In this document: piece after piece, positions 33,499 through 41,203 of the stretch
Position numbering within the stretch: position 1 is the stretch's first letter
Layout: the number at the start of each line of letters is the position of its first letter
Origin: Halorussus rarus
GTDB taxonomy: Archaea; Halobacteriota; Halobacteria; Halobacteriales; Haladaptataceae
Length of the DNA stretch: 64,000 nt
Assembly (NCBI RefSeq): GCF_003369835.1
Contig: NZ_QPMJ01000001.1
Location: 248,001 to 312,000, forward strand
Direction: 5' to 3'
The notes under the pieces: model-generated
Seen by the model: the letters and a program-made list of their open reading frames with translations, nothing else
What the model was told of the DNA's origin: nothing
Databases searched by the model: none
Made by a program: the position numbers and the translations under genes

Positions 33499-33966
33499 CT
33501 AGCTCGACTCGTCTGTGGCGTCGTCCGGCGCAGGCCCGCCCATGACGTCCTCGAACGACCGCTCGGTGTCGACCGGCTCGGAGAAGACGAACTCGTACCC
33601 GTCGGGGTCCCGGAGCGCGACCTCGCGGGTGTTCCACGGGGTCTCGTGGGGTTCCGCCGAGAGCTCCGCGCCGTGTTCGCGGGCCCGGCCCGCCACGTCG
33701 TCGACCGATTCGTCCTCGACGGCGACGTAGACCGAGACGCCCCGCCCCCGACTCGCGTCGCCACTTGTCCGCTCGCCGTCGAGGTCGGCCGCCGGCGCGG
33801 CGAGCATGACGTCCGCGTACTTCCGGTACCGGACGTGGACCATCACCGGCATGGAGTAGACGATGTCGAACCCGAGCGCGCGGTACCACTCGGTCGACGC
33901 CTCGAGGTCCGAGACGCTCAGTCGGACGAACAGCGGCATCGGGTAGGCGTCGGGGTCGGTCGCCAC
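33499..33966 (-). CDS. VOC-family (glyoxalase/dioxygenase fold) protein
   Basis: This is a 155-residue protein from a GTG at 33966, with an alternative ATG at 33939. The two beta-alpha-beta-beta-beta modules of the vicinal oxygen chelate fold are visible: PLFVRLSVSDLEASTEWYRALGFDIV near the start and VSVYVAVEDESVDDVAGRAREHGAEL in the second half. The end segment REVALRDPDGYEFVFSEP is diagnostic of the family. Metal ligands of glyoxalase I are not all obvious, so the reaction is unknown. A TATA-like cttatc lies about 35 nt upstream of the GTG, and gacaggagag just before it resembles a ribosome-binding site. Confidence 0.85.
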   Translation of the reverse strand: MATDPDAYPMPLFVRLSVSDLEASTEWYRALGFDIVYSMPVMVHVRYRKYADVMLAAPAADLDGERTSGDASRGRGVSVYVAVEDESVDDVAGRAREHGAELSAEPHETPWNTREVALRDPDGYEFVFSEPVDTERSFEDVMGGPAPDDATDESS

Positions 33967-34090
33967 GGCTTCTCTCCTGTCGGTACTCCGCGAACTTCGA
34001 TAAGCATACCGTCGGTGCGGGATACAATGGCACACTCCGCCGCCGCGAAACGAGCGAGACGCGAGGGCGGTTCGGCAGCGTCCGGACCGC

Positions 34091-34804
34091 TCAGGCGCCC
34101 ACGCCCTCCTCGTTCTCGACGAGCCGCCACTTCTCGCCGTCGTCCTCCAGGACTCCCCGGCGGACCATCTCGTCGAGCACTTCGCCCATCCGGTCGGGCT
34201 GGGCGATCTCCATCTCGATGCGCTCGATCTCGTGGTACTCCGAGAGCAGGTGGCGGATCTCCTCGGTCGTGAAGGCGTCGCCGTCGGCCTTGTCCATCAC
34301 GCCCGAGGTGAGGTCGATCATGTCCTCGATGAAGTTCCACGGGTAGACCACCCAGGCCCACTCCTCGAGCCGCTCGCCGATGTAGTCGGGCTCGAACTCG
34401 CTGGTCTGGAGCAACTGGAGCGTGGCGGTCCGGACCTCCCCGGCGTCGCGGTCGGTGACGTACTCGTAGGCGCGCTCGATGGAACCCCCGGTGTCGGCGA
34501 TGTCGTCGATGATGAGCACGTCCTTGCCCTCGACGCTGCCCTCGGGCATCGGATAGCGCACCTCGGGCTCGCCGGCCTTCTCGGCGGTCCCGACGTAATG
34601 CTCCATCTTGAGGCTGGTCAGGTCGTCCATCCCGAGGAAGTCGCAGATGCACCGCCCGGCGAACCACCCGCCGCGGGCCAGCGCGACCACCACGTCCGGC
34701 TCGAAGGAGTCGCGTTTCACCTGGTCGCTGACGTCGCGGCAGAGACCGTAGATGTACTCCCAGTTCGTAATCGTACATTTGAACTCGTCGGGGAGTTCGC
34801 TCAT
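34091..34804 (-). CDS. Phosphoribosyltransferase with C-terminal winged-helix-like extension
   Basis: This is a 237-residue protein. The PRPP loop is VLIIDDIADTGGSIERAYEYV (centre about residues 96-106), preceded by VVVALARGGWFAGRCICDFLGMDDL. The last 70 residues add a helical, acidic module (TTEEIRHLLSEYHEIERIEMEI ... GEVLDEMVRRGVLEDDGEKW) that looks like a winged helix. It probably salvages a purine base with PRPP; archaeal members have been called hypoxanthine or xanthine phosphoribosyltransferases. The start is ATG 34804, not the upstream ATG 27 bases earlier, because conservation should begin at MSELPDEFKC. It sits on the same strand as mtnP. Confidence 0.88.
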   Translation of the reverse strand: MSELPDEFKCTITNWEYIYGLCRDVSDQVKRDSFEPDVVVALARGGWFAGRCICDFLGMDDLTSLKMEHYVGTAEKAGEPEVRYPMPEGSVEGKDVLIIDDIADTGGSIERAYEYVTDRDAGEVRTATLQLLQTSEFEPDYIGERLEEWAWVVYPWNFIEDMIDLTSGVMDKADGDAFTTEEIRHLLSEYHEIERIEMEIAQPDRMGEVLDEMVRRGVLEDDGEKWRLVENEEGVGA

Positions 34805-34941
34805 ACCAACTCGGGACTCGCACTCCTGCACACTTAACGATTTACAGGCGCTCCCGCGTCGCCGCTCCGGATTGTCGCGGCCGCGACTCGCCCTGTCCCG
34901 ACGGACAAATTACTAAGGGCGGCGCCCGCCTGGGTCCGACC

Positions 34942-35850
34942 ATGGACACGCGACGCGCGCTGCTGGTCGACGCCTTCACCGACGACCCCTTCGCCGGGAA
35001 CGCCGCCGGCGTGGTCCCCGACGCCGACGGACTGACCGACGACCAGATGCAGGCCATCGCCGCCGAGTTGGCCGTGAGCGAGACCGCCTTCCTCCGCGAG
35101 AGCGACGACGCCGACCGCCGGGTCCGGTACTTCACGCCCACGACCGAGGTCGACCTCTGCGGGCACGCCACCATCGCCTCCCACGCCCACCTCCACGAGA
35201 ACGGCGTCGTCGACCCCGGGACGCACAGCCTGGAGACCAACGTCGGCGTCCTCGACATCGACGTCGCCGATGACGGGACGGTCTGGATGACCCAGGACGA
35301 CCCGACGATTCGCGAGGTGGACATCGACTACGACCGGGTGGCCGACGCGCTCGGCGTCGACCCCGCCGCGCTGAAGGACATCGGCGCCGACCTCCCGCCG
35401 GCGGTGGCCTCGACCGGCCTCCCGTTCCTGGTGGTTCCGGTCAACTTCCTCGAGCACGTCGGCGGGATGGACCCCGACCACCGGAAGATCGAGGCCATCA
35501 GCGAGGACGTCGACGCCACCGGCATCTACGCCTTCAGCTTCGACGCCGTGGCCGTCGACTCGACGCTCCACGGCCGGATGTTCGCGCCCGCCGCCGGCGT
35601 GCCCGAGGACCCCGTGACGGGCACCGCCAGCGGCGCGACCGGCGCCTACCTCCGGGAGTACGAGGCCTTCGACGGGGAGTTCCCCGACGAGATGGTGTTC
35701 GAGCAGGGCCACTTCGTCGACCGGCCGGGCCACGTCCGGGTGCGTGTCGGCGACGAAGTCCGGGTCGGCGGGAAGGCGGCCACCGCGTTCGAGGGCGAAC
35801 TGCGGGTGCCGGCCGCGGAGGACGACGACATCATCGACGCGACGGGATAG
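34942..35850 (+). CDS. PhzF-family isomerase/epimerase-like protein
   Basis: This is a 302-residue protein with two similar halves of the diaminopimelate-epimerase fold. Landmarks are VDAFTDDPFAGNAAGVV (residues 9-25) with SETAFLRE and the catalytic Glu, RYFTPTTEVDLCGHATIASHAHL (about residues 56-78) and the C-terminal PEDPVTGTASGATGAYL with GHVRVRVGDEVRVGGKA. PhzF proteins isomerise phenazine precursors, but most family members outside phenazine clusters have unknown substrates. No other phenazine gene is present. Dispersed element copy B lies just after it. Confidence 0.9.
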   Translation: MDTRRALLVDAFTDDPFAGNAAGVVPDADGLTDDQMQAIAAELAVSETAFLRESDDADRRVRYFTPTTEVDLCGHATIASHAHLHENGVVDPGTHSLETNVGVLDIDVADDGTVWMTQDDPTIREVDIDYDRVADALGVDPAALKDIGADLPPAVASTGLPFLVVPVNFLEHVGGMDPDHRKIEAISEDVDATGIYAFSFDAVAVDSTLHGRMFAPAAGVPEDPVTGTASGATGAYLREYEAFDGEFPDEMVFEQGHFVDRPGHVRVRVGDEVRVGGKAATAFEGELRVPAAEDDDIIDATG

Positions 35851-35895
35851 GGACCGGTAGGAGGACTGGCTTCGCTCGGTGAACAAGTAGGCTCC

Positions 35896-36162
35896 GGCGC
35901 GCGCTGGCGGACCCCTCCGTGGGTCCGCCGATATGCGCGAGGGACGAGCGAACGCAGTCTTGCTGAGCGAAGCGAAGTCGTTCGAAAGGCGGAGCCTTTC
36001 GTGATCCCGAAAATCGAAGATTTTCGGACGACAAGGCTCGGAAGACTCGCTTTGCTCGTCTTCCGGTGTGAGCGAGGAGGCTGGGGAGGAGTGAGGCTCG
36101 CGGTCGCGGTGCGGGGCGGTGCGGTGCGGTGCGGTAATTCATTTGTGACGGTAGTAGCTAGC
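35896..36162 (+). repeat. Dispersed structured intergenic element, copy B, with internal insertion
   Basis: It opens ggcgcgcgct and a 9-bp hairpin (ggcggaccc, loop ctccgt, gggtccgcc), then atgcgcgagggacgagcgaacgc. About 119 bases at 35958-36076 have no match in the other copies. They consist largely of hairpins: cgaaaggc-gga-gcctttcg (35983-36001), ccgaaaatc-gaa-gattttcgg (36007-36027) and cggaagac...gtcttccg (36039-36065). The element then resumes with gaggctggggaggagtgagg and ends tgtgacggtagtagctagct. It lies between the convergent phzF-like and kinase genes. The 70 bases after it hold a bulged hairpin at about 36171-36198. Confidence 0.85.
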
Positions 36163-36170
36163 TGTTTCTT

Positions 36171-36198
36171 CTTGACACCGCTACGTGCGGCTGTCACG
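36171..36198. terminator. Bulged hairpin between convergent genes
   Basis: The arms tgacaccgc and gcggctgtca pair with one bulge around tacgt. It lies some 30 bases before the stop of the kinase-fold gene on the minus strand, and after element copy B. A pyrimidine-rich tgtttcttctt precedes it. It may end either transcript. Confidence 0.4.
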
Positions 36199-36229
36199 AC
36201 GAACCCTCAGTTCGACCGATTTCGAGCCC

Positions 36230-37342
36230 TCAGTCCACCAGGTCTAGCACCGCCCGCCGGTTCCGCTCGGCGACCGCTTCGCGCTCGCTCGCCGGGAAAT
36301 CGCCGTACCACAGCGAGAAGCAGCCCAGCGGGAAGGTCCGGGTCACGGCCAGATAGAGCTCGCGCCGGCGCTCGTCGTCGGAGCCCCGCGGTAGCTCGCC
36401 CGACTCCCGGTAGCCCTCGCGCAGCGCCGCGCGGACGCGCTCGCGGAGCGGGTCGTCGCGGGTCGCCCACCCGCTGAGGTACTGCTCGGTGACGACGAGG
36501 TTGTACCGGGCCGTCATCGTGTGGGCGTTGCCCCAGTCGAGCACGGCGCGGGTCTCGCCGGTCTCCGGGTCGACGAGCAGGTTCCCCAGTCGGTAGTCGT
36601 CGTGGCCCAGCACCGGCGCGACTCCGCCGTCGGGACCGTCTCGGCCCGGTCCATCGGGGAGTGCATCGAGGCGGTCGTCGACGAACGCCCGGAGGTCGGG
36701 TTCGAGGTCGGCGAACCGGTCGTGGAGGTCGTCGAGACAGTCGTCGGCCATCGACGCGATTCGGTCGCGCCACGAGTCGGTCCCGGCCTCGCCGACGGTG
36801 ATGGTCCGTCCCTCGACGGCGATGCCGCCGGGGATTCTGTCCGCGCGGTCGGGGGCGGCGCCGCCGGCTTCGGGGTCGACGTCCCGGGCGAGCCGAATCG
36901 GCCCGAACCGCTCGAAGTCGCCGAGGCCGTGGAGTTCGCCCAGCCAGCGCCCGGCGTCCCGGGCGATGCGTTCCATCGCGTCGGCGTGGAGGTCACGCGC
37001 CCCGTTCTCGCGAACGTCGCCGGCGCGGCGCTCCATCAGGAAGAACGGCGCGGGCAGGTCGGGGTGGTCGTCGACCGCGCCGACGACACTCGGGACGGAC
37101 ATCGACGTCCGGCGGTCGGCCAGCGTCATCAGGTACGGCTCGGGCCGGAACGCCTCGGGGTCGAGGAACTCGCGGGCCTTGAGGACGCACTCGCGGGGTC
37201 CCTCGGGCGTCTCGACGTCGAGGAAGTAGACGAGGTCGGTGCCCTCCTCTGCGGCCGAAGCCCCGCGGAGCGACCACGCCGGTCGGACCTCGCGCAGCAG
37301 CCGCCGGAGGGTCCGGTCCGCGAGCGCCTCGTCGGTGTCCAT
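36230..37342 (-). CDS. Aminoglycoside phosphotransferase-fold (APH) kinase
   Basis: This is a 370-residue protein with the APH/choline kinase fold. The N-lobe has LVYFLDVETPEGPRECVLKA, whose Lys binds ATP. The hinge is APFFLMERRAGDV. The catalytic loop is VLGHDDYRLGNLLVD (HDDYRLGN, about residues 247-254), followed by the metal-binding AVLDWGNAHTM. These motifs are intact, so it should be active. The substrate is probably a small molecule rather than an antibiotic; haloarchaea have many such kinases. The ATG at 37342 starts MDTDEALADRTLRRLL; the frame further upstream does not look coding. Confidence 0.85.
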   Translation of the reverse strand: MDTDEALADRTLRRLLREVRPAWSLRGASAAEEGTDLVYFLDVETPEGPRECVLKAREFLDPEAFRPEPYLMTLADRRTSMSVPSVVGAVDDHPDLPAPFFLMERRAGDVRENGARDLHADAMERIARDAGRWLGELHGLGDFERFGPIRLARDVDPEAGGAAPDRADRIPGGIAVEGRTITVGEAGTDSWRDRIASMADDCLDDLHDRFADLEPDLRAFVDDRLDALPDGPGRDGPDGGVAPVLGHDDYRLGNLLVDPETGETRAVLDWGNAHTMTARYNLVVTEQYLSGWATRDDPLRERVRAALREGYRESGELPRGSDDERRRELYLAVTRTFPLGCFSLWYGDFPASEREAVAERNRRAVLDLVD

Positions 37343-37505
37343 GTCCCCGGGGACGGGGCCCCTCGGTAGAAGTCTTGCCCCGGTTTGGACGTTGGTAGCA
37401 GTTCTGCGACGGTCGCCTGCGGAGTCGGTGGAGTTCGGTTGTGCGGACCGGTCAATCGAGGCGCTTCGGTTCCGCCGGCTTCTGCGCCGGTGAACCGTGT
37501 TGGAA

Positions 37506-37790
37506 TTATCCCTCCGAATCGTGGCGATAGCGGGTACGCTGGATGTAGAGATAACCGACGACGCCACCGCTGACGCCGATCGCAACCAGATGCCTGCCGG
37601 CTCCCCCGGACACCAGCAGGAAGAGTCCGACGGCGACGTCGATCCCGTGCACGACGAGCGCGTTGCGCCACGCCGACCGGCGGAACGCCCGGAGGCCGTT
37701 GCCTATCTGGACGAACAGACCGCCGAGAACACCGGCGACGATTCCGAGAACGGGGTTCCCGACGAGCGAGGCTACGCCGAGGAGGACCAA
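37506..37790 (-). CDS. Small multi-pass membrane protein, apparently lacking its native start
   Basis: The frame codes hydrophobic helices (LLGVASLVGNPVLGIVAGVLGGLFV, then VVHGIDVAVGLFLLVSGG and LVAIGVSGGVVGYLYI) and a short basic/acidic tail. The only standard start is a TTG at 37790, which falls inside the first hydrophobic stretch. Upstream the frame stays open for another 40 codons to a TGA at 37911-37913. It reads like a normal acidic N-terminus (ETDGAATTAEDSSLPDGVIAV) but has no ATG or GTG. Either a non-standard start is used or the start codon has been lost. No family is recognised. Confidence 0.55.
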   Translation of the reverse strand: MVLLGVASLVGNPVLGIVAGVLGGLFVQIGNGLRAFRRSAWRNALVVHGIDVAVGLFLLVSGGAGRHLVAIGVSGGVVGYLYIQRTRYRHDSEG

Positions 37791-38003
37791 CAGCCCGCCC
37801 AGGCCGTAGTGGAGGAGACAGACAGCGATGACGCCGTCCGGGAGGGAGGAGTCTTCTGCCGTCGTCGCTGCTCCGTCCGTCTCTATGGTGGAACCGTCTA
37901 CGGCGAACTCTCAGAAAAGCGTACTGTCGACCGTCAGTTATCGCGAGGCGGACCACGCGGCGGCGCCCCTACCTCGAATCCGGGGGAGCGCGGCGAGGCT
38001 CAT

Positions 38004-38435
38004 TCACTGCTGCTCGCCGAACTGGAACTCCTCGGCCGTGTCCTCGCGCTTGAGCTCCGACACCTGGCGGCGGGTCTCCGAGACGTCGTGCTCGACCTCC
38101 GAGAGGCGCTCGTCGAGCACCGATAGGATCTCGCTCTTGACCCGCTCGCCGTCGAAGCGCTCGCGCATCTGCTCCTCGACCGCGGCGGTGAACACCCGCA
38201 CGAACGCTGCGACGCTACCGACCGCCCAGACCAGCACGCCGAGGACCGCGACCGCGAGGCCGGGCGCGGCCGTCGTCAGCGCCGTCGAGAGCGCCGCGCC
38301 GTCCGCTAGCTGTCCGTACCCGTCGCCGATGCCGAGAGCGACGCCCGCGCCGACGAGCGCGCCACCGACCAGGGTGGCGGCGCCGGCGAGGACGACGTAG
38401 TACACTGCCCACCGAAGCGAGCGTTTCGCGTCCAT
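38004..38435 (-). CDS. Membrane protein with C-terminal coiled coil
   Basis: This is a 143-residue protein with two hydrophobic segments: about residues 9-33 (AVYYVVLAGAATLVGGALVG) and about residues 55-82 (PGLAVAVLGVLVWAVGSVAA). A charged helical C-terminus follows (ERVKSEILSVLDERLSEVEHDV ...), predicted to be a cytoplasmic coiled coil. A strong TATA-like tttataat lies 26 nt before the ATG, so the mRNA is leaderless. The function is unknown. It is on the same strand as the preceding small membrane gene but 213 bases away. Confidence 0.78.
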   Translation of the reverse strand: MDAKRSLRWAVYYVVLAGAATLVGGALVGAGVALGIGDGYGQLADGAALSTALTTAAPGLAVAVLGVLVWAVGSVAAFVRVFTAAVEEQMRERFDGERVKSEILSVLDERLSEVEHDVSETRRQVSELKREDTAEEFQFGEQQ

Positions 38436-38531
38436 GCGTGGGTGAGGCCGACCCGGGATTATAAACCCATCCGATTTCGTGTCGGTGAACGAAGAAGTAC
38501 CGGCCGGCCGACCGGCGACCCGGTCGCGACG

Positions 38532-38559
38532 GGCGCCAGTCGGACGACGGACTGGCGCC
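38532..38559. other. Perfect 10-bp stem-loop upstream of ppsA
   Basis: The arms ggcgccagtc (38532-38541) and gactggcgcc (38550-38559) surround an 8-nt loop ggacgacg. It lies about 145 bp before the ppsA start and about 100 bp beyond the divergent membrane gene's start, so it is not an obvious terminator for either. It may be a protein-binding site or part of an unannotated transcript. Confidence 0.5.
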
Positions 38560-38650
38560 GGCCGAGTCGGACCCCGTGGCGACTCGTCTCCGACGCCCCG
38601 GCACTTCGGGGACGAAGAGAAAATCCGATTCCGAGTTAATATTCGCTCTA

Positions 38651-38677
38651 CCGACCGGTCGGAACATTCTTTATTCG
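38651..38677 (+). promoter_or_regulatory. ppsA promoter with adjacent 12-bp palindrome
   Basis: The word ctttattcg at 38669-38677 lies about 27-30 nt before the ATG at 38703, fitting a leaderless transcript. Directly upstream, where BRE and activator sites sit, is the perfect palindrome ccgaccggtcgg at 38651-38662. It may be an operator for carbon-source control of gluconeogenesis. It is not the TACT-spacer-GAGTA site expected for TrmB. Confidence 0.5.
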
Positions 38678-38702
38678 CCTTCCTGTTCTCTCACATGCAC
38701 CA

Positions 38703-41075
38703 ATGGCTGTACTCTGGCTGGACGAAATCACCGCAGACGACCTCGAACTGGTCGGCGGGAAGGGCGCGTCGCTGGGGGAGCTCACCGGCGCGGGCCTGCC
38801 GGTCCCCTCGGGGTTCGTGGTTTCGGCCGGCACCTACCGCTCGTTCATCGAGGAGACCGGCATCGATGAGGAACTGTTCGAGGCCGTGGACGTCGACACC
38901 GAGGACTCCGCGGCGCTCGCCGAGGCCCAGTCGAGGGCCAAGGAGCTCGTGCTCGACACCGAGATGCCCGAGGAGATCCGACAGGAGATCCTCGACTCCT
39001 ACGACGACCTCGAAGACGGCGAGGCGTTCGTCGCGGTCCGCTCCTCGGCGACCGCCGAGGACCTCCCCGACGCCTCGTTCGCGGGCCAGCAGGAGACGTT
39101 CCTCAACGTGACCCGCGAGGACCTCGTCGACCGGGTCAAGCGCTGCTGGGCGTCGCTGTTCACCCAGCGGGCCATCTACTACCGCCAGGAGAAGGGCTTC
39201 GCCCACGACGTGGTCGACATCGCGGTCGTCGTCCAGCGGATGGTCGACGCCGAGAAGTCCGGCGTGATGTTCACCAGCCACCCCTCGACCGGCGCGCCGA
39301 AGATCATCATCGAGGCCGCCTGGGGGCTCGGCGAGGCGGTCGTCTCCGGGTCGGTCTCGCCCGACAACTACGTCGTCGACCGCGAGACCAGTTCGGTCGA
39401 GGAGGTCACCATCGCCGACAAGAAGACCAAGATGGAGAAGGACGAGGAGACCGGCGAGACCGTCGAGCGCGAGGTCTCCGACGACCTCCGGGAGGCCCAG
39501 GTGCTCGACGAGCGCGACATCGAGCGGCTGGTCGAGCTCGGCGAGCGGGTCGAGGACCACTACGGCGACCCCCAGGACGTCGAGTGGGCCATCGTCGACG
39601 GCGAGGTCTTCATGCTCCAGTCCCGTCCCATCACGACCATCGACGACGGCGAGAGCGAGATCGAGACCGACGCGAGCGCCAACGGCGACGCCGGCGTCGG
39701 CGCGAACGGCGCCAACGGGAGCCCGACCGAGGGCATCACCGACGGGAGCGGCGGCGTCGAGGCCGCCAGTCCCGGCGGCGACGCCGGGGGCGCGTCGGGC
39801 AACGGCGACGTCCTGGTCTCCGGGCTGGGCGCGAGCCCCGGCATCGCGTCGGGCGCGGTCCGCATCGTCGACCAGCTCGACCAGCTCGACAAGGTGAGCG
39901 ACGGCGACATCATCGTCACCGAGATGACCACGCCCGACATGGTGCCCGCGATGAAGCGGGCGGCGGGCATCGTCACCGACGAGGGCGGCATGACCAGCCA
40001 CGCCGCCATCGTCTCCCGGGAGCTGGGCGTCCCGGCGGTCGTCGGCTCGACCGACGCCACGTCGACGCTGACCGACGACCAGCGCATCACCATCGACGGC
40101 GACAAGGGGACCGTCACCGAGGGCCGCCGCGAGACGAGCGAGGAGCGCGAGCCCATCGAGGAGGCCCGACCCAAGACCCCGGTCAAGCCGATGACCGCGA
40201 CCGAGGTGAAGGTCAACGTCTCGATTCCGGAGGCCGCCGAGCGCGCCGCGGCGACCGGCGCCGACGGCGTGGGGCTGCTCCGGATGGAGCACATGATCCT
40301 CTCGACCAACAAGACCCCCGCCCGGTACATCGACGACCACGGCGTCGACGCCTACGTCAACGAGATCGTCGAGGGCGTCCGCGGGGTCGCCGACGAGTTC
40401 TACCCCCGGCCGGTCCGGGTGCGGACGCTCGACGCCCCCACCGACGAGTTCCGCCAGCTCCAGGGCGGCGAGGACGAGCCCGACGAGCACAACCCGATGC
40501 TGGGCTACCGGGGCATCCGGCGGAGCCTCGACCGCCCCGACGTGTTCGCCCACGAGCTCGAGGCGTTCGCCCGGCTCTACGAGATGGGCTACGACAACGT
40601 CGAGATCATGCTCCCGCTGGTCAACGACACCGAGGACGTCATCCAGGCGCGCAACCTCATGGAAGAGGCGGGCATCGACCCCGACAAGCGCACCTGGGGC
40701 GTGATGATCGAGACGCCCGCCTCGGCGCTCGGCGTCGAGGAGATGGCCCAGCAGGGCATCGACTTCGCCTCGTTCGGCACCAACGACCTGACCCAGTACA
40801 CCCTCGCCGTGGACCGCAACAACGAGAACGTCGCCGACCGGTTCGACGAGCTCCACCCCTCCGTCCTCCAGCTCATCAGCCAGACCATCGAGACCTGCCG
40901 GGAGCACGGCGTCGACACCTCCATCTGCGGCCAGGCCGGCTCGAAGCCAAAGATGGTCCAGCACCTGGTCAACGAGGGGGTCTCGTCGATCTCGGCCAAC
41001 ATCGACGCGGTCCGCGACGTCCAGCACGAGGTCAAGCGCGTCGAGCAGAAGCTGCTGCTCGACTCGGTGCGGTAG
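38703..41075 (+). CDS. ppsA: Phosphoenolpyruvate synthase
   Basis: This is a 790-residue protein. The N-terminal ATP-grasp domain opens ITADDLELVGGKGASLGELT and has VRSSATAEDLPDASFAGQQETFLN. The swivelling phosphohistidine domain has GGMTSHAAIVSRELGVPAVVG with catalytic His433. The C-terminal PEP-binding TIM barrel ends with SICGQAGSKP, whose Cys near residue 742 is catalytic. It turns pyruvate and ATP into PEP for gluconeogenesis. An unusual linker of about 45 residues rich in Gly, Ala, Asn and Asp (about residues 320-370) joins the ATP-grasp and His domains. Pyruvate kinase, the opposing enzyme, is at 55989. Confidence 0.96.
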   Translation: MAVLWLDEITADDLELVGGKGASLGELTGAGLPVPSGFVVSAGTYRSFIEETGIDEELFEAVDVDTEDSAALAEAQSRAKELVLDTEMPEEIRQEILDSYDDLEDGEAFVAVRSSATAEDLPDASFAGQQETFLNVTREDLVDRVKRCWASLFTQRAIYYRQEKGFAHDVVDIAVVVQRMVDAEKSGVMFTSHPSTGAPKIIIEAAWGLGEAVVSGSVSPDNYVVDRETSSVEEVTIADKKTKMEKDEETGETVEREVSDDLREAQVLDERDIERLVELGERVEDHYGDPQDVEWAIVDGEVFMLQSRPITTIDDGESEIETDASANGDAGVGANGANGSPTEGITDGSGGVEAASPGGDAGGASGNGDVLVSGLGASPGIASGAVRIVDQLDQLDKVSDGDIIVTEMTTPDMVPAMKRAAGIVTDEGGMTSHAAIVSRELGVPAVVGSTDATSTLTDDQRITIDGDKGTVTEGRRETSEEREPIEEARPKTPVKPMTATEVKVNVSIPEAAERAAATGADGVGLLRMEHMILSTNKTPARYIDDHGVDAYVNEIVEGVRGVADEFYPRPVRVRTLDAPTDEFRQLQGGEDEPDEHNPMLGYRGIRRSLDRPDVFAHELEAFARLYEMGYDNVEIMLPLVNDTEDVIQARNLMEEAGIDPDKRTWGVMIETPASALGVEEMAQQGIDFASFGTNDLTQYTLAVDRNNENVADRFDELHPSVLQLISQTIETCREHGVDTSICGQAGSKPKMVQHLVNEGVSSISANIDAVRDVQHEVKRVEQKLLLDSVR

Positions 41076-41203
41076 GGCCGGCTACCGCCCGACGACGCCG
41101 GCTGAGTAAGCACCACTTAGTCGAAATAATCGGGGGCTAAATCGGGAAAACGTCCCGGCATGGTACCGTCCGTTTATGGGCGGCCGCAATGGAGTACACG
41201 GAA

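Noticed and set aside
34942-35850. Phenazine biosynthesis
   Set aside because: PhzF-fold proteins are widespread; no other phenazine gene is present.
36230-37342. Aminoglycoside resistance gene
   Set aside because: The fold is shared by many small-molecule kinases and aminoglycosides have little activity on haloarchaea; no resistance context.
38600-38703. TrmB-type site at ppsA
   Set aside because: No TACT-spacer-GAGTA pattern; only an unrelated palindrome is present.
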